Below are positions 51,797 through 61,321 of a stretch of 64,000 nucleotides of DNA, piece by piece. The position numbers were made by a program, and so were the translations under genes. This DNA is from Notoacmeibacter sp. MSK16QG-6 (lineage in GTDB: Bacteria; Pseudomonadota; Alphaproteobacteria; Rhizobiales; Rhizobiaceae): contig NZ_JAMYXM010000007.1 in NCBI RefSeq assembly GCF_024158145.1, positions 1 through 64,000 of the forward strand, read 5' to 3'. Below the pieces are notes generated by a model that did not search any database, had not been told where the DNA came from, and saw only the letters and a program-made list of their open reading frames with translations. Within the stretch, counting starts at the first letter, position 1, and each line of letters opens with the position of its first letter.

Positions 51797-52216
51797 TCAG
51801 GTCAGCATAAACTGCTGCGCCTGCAGCGTCTGCGCCAGAAACCGCGTATTCGCATCTGGATCGCCATCGCTATTTGCGAACGCGATATAGTCGAGTTGCA
51901 CGCGCGCGCCCTCCGACGAAAGGAAGAGACGGAAATAGGCCTGCAGCTCCTCTCGGTTGAGGCAAAGGTCGAGACAGATTTCCGGCAGCTTGTTCCAGCC
52001 TAGAACGATGCTCGAACTGTTGCCGAGCGTGATGAAGCCGGGCGTGAAATGAAAATTGGCAGCCTCATTGACGATCTCCGCCAGGGAGACATGCAGGTCG
52101 AGCGCGATGAAGGCCGCGAAATGCACCGGTTCGGCAAGAAGAAGCTCTTCAGCGAAGGGCGCGATTCCCTCGGAGAGGATGGCTTCACGAGCGAGCTTCT
52201 GATCAGTGGGCAACAT
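51797..52216 (-). CDS. Conserved hypothetical protein downstream of flhB
   Basis: The 139-residue protein starts MLPTDQKLAREAILSEGIAP and has LDLHVSLAEIVNEAANFHFT, FITLGNSSSIVLGWNKLPEI and LDYIAFANSDGDPDANTRFL. No domain recognised; predicted soluble. Its ATG lies inside the end of flhB (14-base overlap), so it is the last gene of the motA-fliM-fliN-fliG-flhB operon and likely motility-related. Confidence 0.75.
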   Translation of the reverse strand: MLPTDQKLAREAILSEGIAPFAEELLLAEPVHFAAFIALDLHVSLAEIVNEAANFHFTPGFITLGNSSSIVLGWNKLPEICLDLCLNREELQAYFRLFLSSEGARVQLDYIAFANSDGDPDANTRFLAQTLQAQQFMLT

Positions 52217-53279
52217 GGGTCGATCCCGTATTCTGAATGCTGCGTATGAGAGCGGCGACCGCGCGATAGAATTCGGCGGGTATGAGACTATCGAGCGGCG
52301 CGATGCGGTAGAGCGAACGTGCAAGCGGCACGTCTTCGAAGACAGGCACGCCCGCTTCCTCTGCGACCCGGCGGATACGCAGCGCGACCTCGTCGGTCCC
52401 CTTCGCGACGACGCGCGGGGCGGCGTCCTTCTCGGTATCGTAACGCAGGGCGACCGCGAAATGGGTCGGGTTGGCCACGACCAGAGTTGCATCCGGAACG
52501 GCCGCCATCATGCGGCTTCGCGCGCGGGCGCGCGCCACGGCGCGAATACGAGATTTGACCAGCGGATCGCCTTCCGCCTGTTTGTGCTCTTCCTTCACTT
52601 CCTGTTTGGTCATTCGAAGGTCGGCCTTCCATATCGTCTTCGATACGATGAAATCGACCACGCCGACGATCAGCATGAAAATGAAGAGATAGGCGACAAG
52701 CATCTGTGCCGTCTGCCCGGTGCCCGAAAGCGCCCGCATGACGTCCAGATTGATATATGACGGCAGTTCCAGCAGGCGCGACCGCAGCAGCACGCTGACG
52801 AGCAGCGCGGCGAAGAGAAACTTGGCAAGCGACTTGGCGAACTCGATCAAACCGCGCTTGCCGAAAATCTTGGTCCAGCCTTTGACTGGCGAAATGGAAC
52901 TCCATTTCGGCTTGATACGCTGCAGAACCGGACGCGGCGCGTTCTGCACGATAGAGGCCACGATCCCCGCGCCCATGAGCAACAGAAAAAGCGGCAATAG
53001 AAACGCCGCCATTAATGGCATCACGTGCCAGATCAGCCGGCGCAGATCCTCGGCTGAGCCAATCGGAACACCCGCAGCATTGTCGACCACATAGGCGAGA
53101 TCGGCGGCGAACCTGGCGATTGATCCCTGGGCGATCAACAACAGCCAGATCAGCACAACACCCAGAGAGACGGCCAGGGTGGCTTCTTTGGAAACCGCCG
53201 TCTGGCCCTTCTCCAGCGCATCGCGAATCCGCTTTTCGGTCGGATCCTCTGTTTTACTGTCTTTGTCCTGCTCGCTCAT
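52203..53279 (-). CDS. flhB: Flagellar export switch protein FlhB
   Basis: The 358-residue protein has four membrane helices and a cytoplasmic domain containing the autocleavage motif N-P-T-H (in VVANPTHFAVALRYD), plus APRVVAKGTDEVALRIRRVA. It switches export specificity from hook to filament. It precedes the hypothetical gene and follows fliG. Confidence 0.95.
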   Translation of the reverse strand: MSEQDKDSKTEDPTEKRIRDALEKGQTAVSKEATLAVSLGVVLIWLLLIAQGSIARFAADLAYVVDNAAGVPIGSAEDLRRLIWHVMPLMAAFLLPLFLLLMGAGIVASIVQNAPRPVLQRIKPKWSSISPVKGWTKIFGKRGLIEFAKSLAKFLFAALLVSVLLRSRLLELPSYINLDVMRALSGTGQTAQMLVAYLFIFMLIVGVVDFIVSKTIWKADLRMTKQEVKEEHKQAEGDPLVKSRIRAVARARARSRMMAAVPDATLVVANPTHFAVALRYDTEKDAAPRVVAKGTDEVALRIRRVAEEAGVPVFEDVPLARSLYRIAPLDSLIPAEFYRAVAALIRSIQNTGSTHVAH

Positions 53280-53300
53280 ACCCGATCCGATCCCAAGCGA

Positions 53301-54281
53301 TTAAGCGCTTTGATCCGATGGAAGCGAGAATTCGCCATCGTGAGCACGGCGAAGAATTTCGCTGACGATCTTGCGGCGCGCGGCAGCGATGTCGGTATCG
53401 CGTATCGGACGAGGCGATGACAGTTCCGCTTCGATCATGCGGCGGTTGCGTTGGCCGACCGCATTCAGCACACATTCCTTCACCTCGTCGGAAGCGCCTT
53501 TGAGCGCCAGCGTCAAAAGCTCCTGATCCATACTGTCAAAGATGCTGGCGAGCGCACTCTCCTCGAGCCGCGCCACATCGTCGAACCGGAACAGCTTGGA
53601 TCGAACGGCGGCCAGCCGCTTGGGAGCTACTATGGCCTTTAGATCGTCGAGCAGTTCGTCGAGTTCCTCGCGCTCAAACTCGTTGAGTGCGGCGGCAACG
53701 GCCCCTGCCCGGTCGCCTTCTTCACTCTCGTCGCCGCCAAACGTTTCTTCCAGACGCGCCTCGATCATCGTGACGACCACATCGCTTGGCGGTTTCGCGG
53801 CGATCATGAAGCCGATAACCTCGCTTCGTTTCTGCCGTTCCAACGTCAGAAGAACCCGAGCGACGAGCTGATCGGGAAGACGTGACAGCACGAACGCCGT
53901 GACCAGTTCGCTTTCCTCGCCCAGAAATTCAGCTAGAGCCTCCGGATCGACCTTGGACAGATGAGCCCAGATCGAACTGTTGTCATTGTCGGCGCCTCCG
54001 CCAAGAAGATCGACCAGCCCGTCTTCGCCAAAGGAATCGGCGAGCATTTCCGCCACTTTGGCATCGAGTTCGTCGATACCGGCGCCCGAAACGAACGTGT
54101 TTTCGAAATCGTGGACGACCTGCGACAGATCTTCTTCCGTCAGGCGCGACATGGTTCGCGCGCACTCGGCCATATGGCGCAGTTCGTCGGGCTGGAAGTT
54201 GCGAATGAACTCCTTGCCGCGTTCCTTGCCCATCGCCATTATGACGGCGATCGCCCGGTGAGTGTCGATCATCTGGATCAT
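53301..54281 (-). CDS. fliG: Flagellar motor switch protein FliG
   Basis: The 326-residue protein has N, middle (AEFLGEESELVTAFVLSRLP) and C domains (FRFDDVARLEESALASIFDS, ALKGASDEVKECVLNAVGQR). The C-terminal domain carries the charged helix that meets MotA. The EHPQ motif of the middle domain is only partly conserved. It follows fliN by 17 bases. Confidence 0.93.
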   Translation of the reverse strand: MIQMIDTHRAIAVIMAMGKERGKEFIRNFQPDELRHMAECARTMSRLTEEDLSQVVHDFENTFVSGAGIDELDAKVAEMLADSFGEDGLVDLLGGGADNDNSSIWAHLSKVDPEALAEFLGEESELVTAFVLSRLPDQLVARVLLTLERQKRSEVIGFMIAAKPPSDVVVTMIEARLEETFGGDESEEGDRAGAVAAALNEFEREELDELLDDLKAIVAPKRLAAVRSKLFRFDDVARLEESALASIFDSMDQELLTLALKGASDEVKECVLNAVGQRNRRMIEAELSSPRPIRDTDIAAARRKIVSEILRRAHDGEFSLPSDQSA

Positions 54282-54298
54282 GTCGCTTGCCGGCGCCG

Positions 54299-54682
54299 TC
54301 AGGCCTCGTCGCTACCGTCAATGGAGAGGATCTTGAGGCCATAGGCCGTCGGTTCGCCCTCCAGCGCGATCAATTCCGCCGTGCCGATCTTCGTATCGTT
54401 GACCACCAGATCGATGGGCTCGCCGATCATCTTGTTGAGCGACAACACCTGGCCGGGACCGACCCGGCCGAGTTCGGCCACCGTCATCCCGATCCGCCCG
54501 AGAATGACTTCCAGTTCCAGCGGTATGTTCTGAATCGCGATAGGCGAACGCGATTTCGGCGAAGCGGCCGGCGTTGCCGCATCGGCCTGCGGCAGCTCTT
54601 CGCCAAATTCGGAAGCCGCGCCCATCTGGCTCATATGTTCACTCAGTTCGTCCTGAAGACTTTCCAGTCCCATGGCCTTCAC
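54299..54682 (-). CDS. fliN: Flagellar motor switch protein FliN
   Basis: The 127-residue protein has a variable N-terminus then the SpoA/FliN domain (IQNIPLELEVILGRIGMTVA, ELGRVGPGQVLSLNKMIGEP, IDLVVNDTKIGTAELIAL). The GTG start at 54682 follows GAAGGG; an ATG at 54673 is also possible. Confidence 0.92.
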   Translation of the reverse strand: MKAMGLESLQDELSEHMSQMGAASEFGEELPQADAATPAASPKSRSPIAIQNIPLELEVILGRIGMTVAELGRVGPGQVLSLNKMIGEPIDLVVNDTKIGTAELIALEGEPTAYGLKILSIDGSDEA

Positions 54683-54715
54683 CCGTCCCTTCTATAGCGA
54701 CCGCCGTACCGGCAT

Positions 54716-55621
54716 TCAGTTCGCCGAGTCGTCATTGATCCGTATGCAATAGTGGTCGCCGCTTTTGCCGACACGCGCCGTTGCCAGAACTTCCTGCCCC
54801 ACCTGCATGATGCAATTGGAGAAGGCGGCATCGGCCAGCGGAAGCACGCTACCGACTTCCATTTCCTCGATTTGGCGGTAGGTCAGCATTCCGCCCGACA
54901 GACGGATCGTTGCTTCCACTCTGAGGCTGCCGAATTTCGGACCGCCCTCGTCGTGACCGGAGGCCTTGGCAGCCGCCCCAGCCGCCGCGGCAGGCGGGGC
55001 GGCCGGTATGTTGACGGGCAGACGGTCGGCGGGAATCGCCAGTTGCATCATGCTGTCGCGTTCACCGACCTTAACGGTGAATTGCATGACAAGCACGCGC
55101 TTATCCTTCACCGCCGTCAAGTCCACTTCGGCCGGACGGCAAAGATCGGGAACCCCGATCTCATGTTTGGTTTCCTTGCCGACCGCAACGATGAGATCGC
55201 GCCACAGCATATCGCAGATCGACTGTTCGATGCGGGTCAGCGGTTTGTCGCCCTTGTCCGCATTCGCCGAGACGGTGCCGCCGAGAAGCAGTGTCGCGAC
55301 ATCGCGAACAGACTGCATTTCCATCGTAGCCAGCAGAGCCGGCGTCTGTTCGTCCTCCACACCGGTCATGCAGCGAACCATCAGCCCCTGTCCGGGCTGC
55401 TCGGCGTGCCACGCACCCAGCTCGGTGCGCGTGGCGCTTTCGAAGTGGAACTTGGCAAGGCCGGCAATGTCCGGTCCGAGATCGCCGCTCATCCGCTGCG
55501 CCAGGCTTCGGCCGAGCCGCTCGTCCTGATCCGACGTGTCACGCGCGACGGTTGTCCGCGCCTGCAGCGCTTCGACGAAACGGGACAGGCTTTCCGGTTT
55601 GCTCAGCGTGTTGACGCTCAT
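54716..55621 (-). CDS. fliM: Flagellar motor switch protein FliM
   Basis: The 301-residue protein has a diverged CheC-like middle region and a C-terminal SpoA domain (VEATIRLSGGMLTYRQIEEM, EVGSVLPLADAA). As in rhizobia, sequence is far from the enterobacterial type. It overlaps the motA stop by 4 bases. Confidence 0.88.
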   Translation of the reverse strand: MSVNTLSKPESLSRFVEALQARTTVARDTSDQDERLGRSLAQRMSGDLGPDIAGLAKFHFESATRTELGAWHAEQPGQGLMVRCMTGVEDEQTPALLATMEMQSVRDVATLLLGGTVSANADKGDKPLTRIEQSICDMLWRDLIVAVGKETKHEIGVPDLCRPAEVDLTAVKDKRVLVMQFTVKVGERDSMMQLAIPADRLPVNIPAAPPAAAAGAAAKASGHDEGGPKFGSLRVEATIRLSGGMLTYRQIEEMEVGSVLPLADAAFSNCIMQVGQEVLATARVGKSGDHYCIRINDDSAN

Positions 55622-56481
55622 GCGATGACTCCTGCGGTAACGGTCGCTTCTTCGACCGCGTTGATGGAAGGACGATCATGCGCCGAGATCGCCTTGCGGC
55701 CGAACTCGAGCGCGACTTGCGGCACCGAACCGTTCATGTGCGCGATCAAAGTCTGCTTGGCGACGAAATATTTGCGCATGTTCTTCTCGCGAAGCAGCTT
55801 CACCTTGGCGGCAATCGGTCCCACCACGGCGTATGAGGCGAAGATGCCGAAGAATGTGCCGACCAGCGCCGCGCCGATCAGTCCGCCGAGCACTTCCGGC
55901 GTGGAATTGATCTTACCCATTGCCTTGACCACGCCGAGGACGGCGGCGACGATACCGAGAGCGGGCAGGCCGTCCGCCACTGCCTGAAGCGCGTAATATC
56001 CCTTGAGAGCATCGTGCCGGACGGTGTGGATTTCCTCTTCCATCAACGCCTCGACCTCGTGGGGGCGGGCGTTGCCGACCATCATAAGCCGCATATAATC
56101 GCAGATGAAATTACGGAATTCGACATTCTTCTGGATTGTCGGGTAGGCCTCGAAGATCGGGCTGCTATCCGGATTGTCGATATGATTTTCGAATTCGCTC
56201 TTCGGCCGGTCCTTCAACTGCCGCAGAAGCGTGTAGAGCAGGCTCAGCATATCGAGATAGTCCTGCTCCTTCGGCGCCTTGCCCTTCATTGCTTCCATCA
56301 GGCTTCTGCCGGTGTCTTTGACGACCGCCATCGGATTGGCCATCAGAAACGTTCCGAGCGCCGCCCCGCCAATAATGACGTACTCCCAGGGCTGAACCAG
56401 CACCTGCACATGGCCGCCCATGGCCATATAGCCGCCAATAACGCAGCCGAGCGTAACGATAATACCGAGTATGACACCCAA
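55618..56481 (-). CDS. motA: Flagellar stator protein MotA
   Basis: The 287-residue protein has four membrane helices, starting MGVILGIIVTLGCVIGGYMA from the TTG at 56481 (after GGAGA). Further helices lie near PWEYVIIGGAALGTFL, LPALGIVAAVLGVVKAMG and LGGLIGAALVGTFFGIFASY. The cytoplasmic loop faces FliG. The longer upstream open frame is not real. It heads motA-fliM-fliN-fliG-flhB. Confidence 0.93.
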   Translation of the reverse strand: MGVILGIIVTLGCVIGGYMAMGGHVQVLVQPWEYVIIGGAALGTFLMANPMAVVKDTGRSLMEAMKGKAPKEQDYLDMLSLLYTLLRQLKDRPKSEFENHIDNPDSSPIFEAYPTIQKNVEFRNFICDYMRLMMVGNARPHEVEALMEEEIHTVRHDALKGYYALQAVADGLPALGIVAAVLGVVKAMGKINSTPEVLGGLIGAALVGTFFGIFASYAVVGPIAAKVKLLREKNMRKYFVAKQTLIAHMNGSVPQVALEFGRKAISAHDRPSINAVEEATVTAGVIA

Positions 56482-56688
56482 GGTTTTTCTCCATCGACGG
56501 CATGGAACCGTTCGCTGGCAAGCTAGAAGACATTCCTTGCGCCGGGCTGGACGGAGGGAAGGTTTGACCACGCCGTCAGGAATAGGATCGGCGGCGGCTT
56601 CTTGCGGCGTCAGGCTCGCGCAAGGCGGGCCGCCGATATTCCCGGCAAAGACGCCCGCTGGCGGCGTCCGCCTTAAGGAAATGCGATC

Positions 56689-57456
56689 ATGCTCAGCACA
56701 TATGCGGCTTATCAGCTGACGACGCAGAACATCGACCGCTCGCTGACCATCGTCAAAAGCGACCCCATGGTCGAACGCGAAACGGCCTACTACCTGGAAA
56801 ATGTCGGCAATATCAAAACGGCGGAAGACTTCGTCAACGATTCCCGAATCTTCCAATACGCCATGAAAGCCTTCGGCCTGGAGGATATGTCCTACGCCAA
56901 AGCCTTCATGCTCAAGGTACTCAAGGAAGGCACCGACGAAAGCACCGCTTTTGCCAATCGGCTGGCCGATAAGCGCTATGTCGACTTCGCCGAAACCTTC
57001 AATTTCAGCCGCCACGGCGAGACCGCCACGACATTCACCAAGGCGCAGAAGGGCACGGTCGATCTCTATATGCGCCAGACGCTGGAGGAGAACGAGGGCG
57101 CCAAGAACGAAGCGGTGCGGCTGGCGATGTATTTCGAAAGAAAGGCCCCCGATCTGGAGAGCGTGACAGGCATTCTTGCCGATTCAGCGATGTCCACGGT
57201 GGTGCGCACAATTCTCGGCCTGCCGGAGAGTACGGCGATGCTCGACATCGACAAGCAAATCGAAATGCTCGAGGACCGCATCGACATCACCGATTTTCAG
57301 GATCCCGACAAGCTTGCCGGCATGATCGAGCGGTTCTCCGCCATGTGGGATATGGAAAACGGCAGTTCGACCGCCGAATCCCAGGTTGGCCTGCTCTTCA
57401 GCGGCTCCACCCAGACCCTTTCTGCCGACATGCTGATGTCGCTTCTTGCCAGGTAA
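56689..57456 (+). CDS. DUF1217 flagellar protein
   Basis: The 255-residue helical protein has two similar halves typical of DUF1217, seen in ALKAFGLEDM-like YAMKAFGLEDMSYAKAFMLK and VVRTILGLPESTAMLDIDKQ. Such proteins are found in rhizobial flagellar loci, often with unknown role. It is divergent from motA (207-base gap) and 17 bases before flgF. Confidence 0.85.
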   Translation: MLSTYAAYQLTTQNIDRSLTIVKSDPMVERETAYYLENVGNIKTAEDFVNDSRIFQYAMKAFGLEDMSYAKAFMLKVLKEGTDESTAFANRLADKRYVDFAETFNFSRHGETATTFTKAQKGTVDLYMRQTLEENEGAKNEAVRLAMYFERKAPDLESVTGILADSAMSTVVRTILGLPESTAMLDIDKQIEMLEDRIDITDFQDPDKLAGMIERFSAMWDMENGSSTAESQVGLLFSGSTQTLSADMLMSLLAR

Positions 57457-57473
57457 CAGCGGATGAAGCTCTC

Positions 57474-58196
57474 ATGAAGGAAAGCCTGCAGATCGGCCTT
57501 TCGGCCCAGATGGCGATCGAAAAGCGTATGGAAACGCTTGCCGACAATGTCGCCAATGTGAACACGGTCGGCTTTCGCGCCACCCGCATGCGCTTCGAAG
57601 AAGCGCTCAGCAAGACGGAGACGGGCGAAAATTCGTTCGTGAAGGAAGGCGGCACGTTCGTGGATACGCGCAACGGCGCTCTCACAGAAACCGGCAATTC
57701 ATTCGATTTTGCCATCCGCGGCGATGGGTGGTTCGGCATCCAGTCCGATCAGGGGCTGGTTCTCACTCGCGACGGACGCTTCACGGTCAGCAATGACGGC
57801 GAACTGCAGACGCTGAACGGCCATCCCGTCGTCGACGCAGGCGGCGCGCCGATCCGGATCGATGGCGCAGCCGGTCCGGTTGAAGCCGGCCAGGATGGCG
57901 TGCTTTACCAGAACGGTCGCATCGCTGGTTCGCTCGGCCTTTTCTCGTATGATCCAACGGGAGAAGTCGGCCGTGCCGAAGGCTCGGCGATCATTCCGGC
58001 TTCCGCACCAGAACCGATCGTTGATCGGAACGATGCCGGTGTGGTGCAGGGCTTCATTGAAGAATCCAATGTCGATCCCATCCGGGAAATGACGCAGCTC
58101 ATTTCTCTTCAGCGGCGTTTCGAATCGGTCAACAGCCTGATGACCCGCACGACAGACAAAACCGATGATGCCGTGAAGTTCCTGGGTGGCCGATGA
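57474..58196 (+). CDS. flgF: Flagellar proximal rod protein FlgF
   Basis: The 240-residue rod protein starts MKESLQIGLSAQMAIEKRME and has LADNVANVNTVGFRATRMRF, the FlgF/G core GDGWFGIQSDQGLVLTRDGR, and a C-terminal helix ESNVDPIREMTQLISLQRRF. Start at the ATG 57474. It overlaps fliI by 4 bases. Confidence 0.93.
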   Translation: MKESLQIGLSAQMAIEKRMETLADNVANVNTVGFRATRMRFEEALSKTETGENSFVKEGGTFVDTRNGALTETGNSFDFAIRGDGWFGIQSDQGLVLTRDGRFTVSNDGELQTLNGHPVVDAGGAPIRIDGAAGPVEAGQDGVLYQNGRIAGSLGLFSYDPTGEVGRAEGSAIIPASAPEPIVDRNDAGVVQGFIEESNVDPIREMTQLISLQRRFESVNSLMTRTTDKTDDAVKFLGGR

Positions 58197-59629
58197 CCGG
58201 CCAGTCTCGCCTGCAGGCGCTTGCCGCCTTTGCCGCCGATGCGGCTCCCATAACGCGGGAGGCCGGGCGAGTGGTCGCTATCGCCTCGGGCCAATTACGG
58301 CTGCGCGGCCTTGGCAAGAGCGTCAGCCTCGGCGAGTGCCTCATCTGCCAGACTCAGGACGGACCGGTCCCACTTCAGGTCGTGCGTATCGACAATGCCG
58401 ATATCCGCGCCGCACCGTTTCACGATGGCTATAGGATCAGACGGGACGATATTGTCCTGCGCATCCCGCCACAGACCGGTCGGCCGGCGGAGAGTTGGAA
58501 AGGCCGTGTTCTGGATGGCCTCGGCACGGCCATCGATGGCCAGTCGATCATTGTGCCTGAAACGGCCACCGCGCCTGCGGCGCATGTGCCCCGGCATCAA
58601 CAACGCATTCTTTCAGCCTGTCGCGTCGACGAAGCCTTTCGTACCGGCGTTGCGGCCATCGATGTGTTCACCCCGCTCTGTTACGGCCAGCGACTCGGCA
58701 TCTTCGCCGGTTCGGGCGTCGGTAAATCGACGCTTTTGTCGATGCTCGCCAATTCCGGCGCGTTCGATGTCGTGGTGATTGGACTGATCGGTGAACGAAC
58801 GCGTGAAGCGCGTGAATTCATGCATGAGACCCTTGGGGAAGAAGCGCGGAAAAAAGCGATCACCATCGTCGCAACGAGTGACGAAACGGCCCTGATGCGC
58901 GCCCGAGCCGCCGAACTGACGATGACCACGGCGGAGTGGTATCGCGATCAGGGCAAACGCGTTCTTGTCCTGTTTGATTCGGTGACACGCTACGCCCACG
59001 CCTTGCGCGAGGTGGGAATCGCTCTTGGGGAAGCCCCGATTGCGCGCGGGTACCCGCCAAGCGTCTTCGCCGCACTGCCGAAATTGATGGAACGCGGTGG
59101 CCCGGCGCTGGACGGCAATGGCGGCTCCATCACCATGATCGCGACAGTTCTTGTCGATGGCGACGAACATAACGAACCGATTGGCGATACATTGCGTGGC
59201 ATACTCGACGGTCATGTCGTTCTGTCACGCGCCATTGCGGCAGAAGGCCGTTATCCGCCAGTCGACGTCACGCAATCGCTGTCGCGGCTGGCGCTGCGTG
59301 CGTGGACCGATGAACACCGTCTCTTCGTTTCCGAGCTGCGGGCGCTGATTGCCCGATACGAGGAAACACAGGATCTGCGCCTGCTCGGCGGCTGGCGGCC
59401 CGGAGCCGATCCTTTCTTAGACAAGGCGGTGCAGATGGTGCCGGTCATTTACGACACCATTCGCCAGAGCCCTGGCGACACAGGACCAAACGATCCTTTC
59501 GATCTCATAGCCCGGCGCTTGAAAGCCGTTTCAGCAGTGAAAACAGAGGACCCCCAGAATGTTTTCTCGACAGCGAAAGGCCAAAGCGCCTCGGCGTTCG
59601 GAGCGAGCTCTGCTCTCATGGCTGGGTGA
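58193..59629 (+). CDS. fliI: Flagellar export ATPase FliI
   Basis: The 478-residue F1-beta-like ATPase has the P-loop GSGVGKSTLL (about residues 180-189), GLIGERTREAREF, and the Walker B-like VLVLFDSVTRYAHALREVG. It powers early unfolding of export substrates with FliH/FliJ. The ATG overlaps the flgF stop. Confidence 0.95.
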   Translation: MTGQSRLQALAAFAADAAPITREAGRVVAIASGQLRLRGLGKSVSLGECLICQTQDGPVPLQVVRIDNADIRAAPFHDGYRIRRDDIVLRIPPQTGRPAESWKGRVLDGLGTAIDGQSIIVPETATAPAAHVPRHQQRILSACRVDEAFRTGVAAIDVFTPLCYGQRLGIFAGSGVGKSTLLSMLANSGAFDVVVIGLIGERTREAREFMHETLGEEARKKAITIVATSDETALMRARAAELTMTTAEWYRDQGKRVLVLFDSVTRYAHALREVGIALGEAPIARGYPPSVFAALPKLMERGGPALDGNGGSITMIATVLVDGDEHNEPIGDTLRGILDGHVVLSRAIAAEGRYPPVDVTQSLSRLALRAWTDEHRLFVSELRALIARYEETQDLRLLGGWRPGADPFLDKAVQMVPVIYDTIRQSPGDTGPNDPFDLIARRLKAVSAVKTEDPQNVFSTAKGQSASAFGASSALMAG

Positions 59630-60188
59630 CGGGCTGCTTGCGCTGAGCGGCACCGGCGTCGCGGCGGCTGCGGCATCGCTGCCGTTTTTCGTCGCCGCCA
59701 ATCCAGACCGTTTCGGCCCGCCGGAAATGCAATACGACCGGGTCGTCATCGATCTTGCCGAAGCCGGACCGATCAAGGAAGGCTCGAGTAGCGACCTGAA
59801 CCAGCGCGCCATTATCGCCACACCTTATGACGACGTCTCCGTCGGTACGGTCATCCCCTCCGAAGCCGCCAAGGAATTTATCGAATCCGAACGAAAGCGG
59901 ACGCCATTTTCGCCGTTTCGCACATCCAACGCATTTGGCGACTGGCAGCGTGACCGGGTCGTATCCGGGCGACGCGCGCTGGCGGTTCATAACGGACGCG
60001 CCGCCATTGTCGACGGCGGCACCGTCCGGATGATCCGAAAAGGCTCGATACTGGCTGACGGAAAGCATATCAGTTCGGTTCGAGGAAAACGCAAAGAGGT
60101 CGTTCTTGTCTTCGAGGATGGGAGCCTGGAGCGATTGCAGATCGCGCCCGATCCCATGGCCGGCACGGCGCAAGCTACACGCAAGTAA
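59559..60188 (+). CDS. Membrane-anchored hypothetical protein between fliI and flgB
   Basis: The 209-residue protein has one N-terminal membrane segment (ALSGTGVAAAAASLPFFVAA). The remainder is probably periplasmic, with GRAAIVDGGTVRMIRKGSIL and EVVLVFEDGSLERLQIAPDP hinting at a small beta domain. Its start lies inside fliI (71-base overlap). The position is conserved in rhizobial fla loci, so a flagellar role is likely. Confidence 0.75.
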   Translation: MFSRQRKAKAPRRSERALLSWLGDGLLALSGTGVAAAAASLPFFVAANPDRFGPPEMQYDRVVIDLAEAGPIKEGSSSDLNQRAIIATPYDDVSVGTVIPSEAAKEFIESERKRTPFSPFRTSNAFGDWQRDRVVSGRRALAVHNGRAAIVDGGTVRMIRKGSILADGKHISSVRGKRKEVVLVFEDGSLERLQIAPDPMAGTAQATRK

Positions 60189-60222
60189 GCTTGCCTAGGG
60201 TGCTTTTCGAAAGGAAAGCGCC

Positions 60223-60588
60223 ATGTCCTCCCTGCCGATCTTCTCCCTGGCCTCAAAGCAAGCCGAATGGTTGACGGTCCGCCAGCAGACTGTCGCCAAC
60301 AACATCGCCAATGCCCAGACGCCCGGCTACAAGGCCGCTGAGGTTTCGCCCTTTCAGGCCGTTCTGGAAGAGACGCCGAGCACATTGCGTCGCACCAGCC
60401 CGCTTCACCTGACGAGCGCCGGCAATGTCGGTGGCACGAACGGCACGACCGAAGTGATCCAGACCGAAAAGGCGGTCTCCATGGAAAGGGAGATCGTGGA
60501 GCAGACCGAGCTTCGTCAGAGCTACGAGCTTAACACCTCGATCGCCAAGGCGTTTCACCGCATGATCCTCTCCGTCGCGAAGCCCTGA
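60223..60588 (+). CDS. flgB: Flagellar rod protein FlgB
   Basis: The 121-residue protein has [20 protein letters not shown] near the N-terminus and a C-terminal helix with [20 protein letters not shown]. It forms the proximal rod with FlgC and FlgF. Two bases separate its stop from flgC. Confidence 0.95.
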   Translation: MSSLPIFSLASKQAEWLTVRQQTVANNIANAQTPGYKAAEVSPFQAVLEETPSTLRRTSPLHLTSAGNVGGTNGTTEVIQTEKAVSMEREIVEQTELRQSYELNTSIAKAFHRMILSVAKP

Positions 60589-60590
60589 TT

Positions 60591-61007
60591 ATGGACCCGC
60601 TTCTCTCCTCACTCCGCGTTTCGTCCTCGGGCCTTGAGGTGCAAAGCCAGCGCCTGAAGGTCGTCTCGGAAAACATCGCCAATTCCAACTCCACCGCCTC
60701 CGTGCCGGACGAAGACCCGTTCCGCCGCAAGACAGTGAGCTTCGAATCCACACTCGACAAGGCGACGGGAGCCGTGTCCGTTTCCGTTAGCGAGATCGGT
60801 CGCGACAACAGCAAATTTCCCCTGGAATTCGATCCGGGCAACCCGGCGGCTGACGATAAGGGTTTCGTTCGCCTGCCGAACGTCAACGTGCTGGTCGAAA
60901 TGGCCGACATGCGTGAAGCCAACCAGTCTTATGAGGCAAACCTGCAGGTTATGCGCCAGGTGCGCGAACTGGTGTCTCTCACCATCGACATGATGAACGC
61001 CCGATGA
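60591..61007 (+). CDS. flgC: Flagellar rod protein FlgC
   Basis: The 138-residue protein has [40 protein letters not shown], and the C-terminal [20 protein letters not shown]. It overlaps fliE by 4 bases. Confidence 0.95.
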   Translation: MDPLLSSLRVSSSGLEVQSQRLKVVSENIANSNSTASVPDEDPFRRKTVSFESTLDKATGAVSVSVSEIGRDNSKFPLEFDPGNPAADDKGFVRLPNVNVLVEMADMREANQSYEANLQVMRQVRELVSLTIDMMNAR

Positions 61008-61309
61008 TCGAAAAACTCTCCGCCATCGCAGCCACACGGATCACACCTGCCGCCGGAGCCGGCGGAGCGCCTGCCTCGTCAGGAGCGGTCGCCAGCGATT
61101 TCGCCAGCGCGCTTGCGCAAGGCGCGAACAATGTCGCCGATCAGGTTTCTGAGGCCGACCGTGCGGCCATGTCGGCGCTTTCCGGCCAGAGCGGACCGCG
61201 GGAAGTGGCCGAAGCCGTCATGACCGCCGAACAGTCGTTGCAGACGGCGATCGCCGTTCGTGACAAGCTCGTCAACGCGTTTCTCGACATCAGTCGGATG
61301 CAGATCTGA
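61004..61309 (+). CDS. fliE: Hook-basal body junction protein FliE
   Basis: The 101-residue helical protein ends in the FliE signature [20 protein letters not shown] then [14 protein letters not shown]. It joins the MS ring to the rod. ATG overlaps the flgC stop. Confidence 0.93.
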   Translation: MIEKLSAIAATRITPAAGAGGAPASSGAVASDFASALAQGANNVADQVSEADRAAMSALSGQSGPREVAEAVMTAEQSLQTAIAVRDKLVNAFLDISRMQI

Positions 61310-61321
61310 GGAAACTGAACG

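Noticed and set aside
54752-55987. 411-codon open frame on the + strand
   Set aside because: Crosses fliM and motA in antisense and has no domain.
56482-57015. Upstream extension of the motA frame
   Set aside because: It runs antisense into the DUF1217 gene; MotA sequence starts at the TTG at 56481 with a ribosome site.
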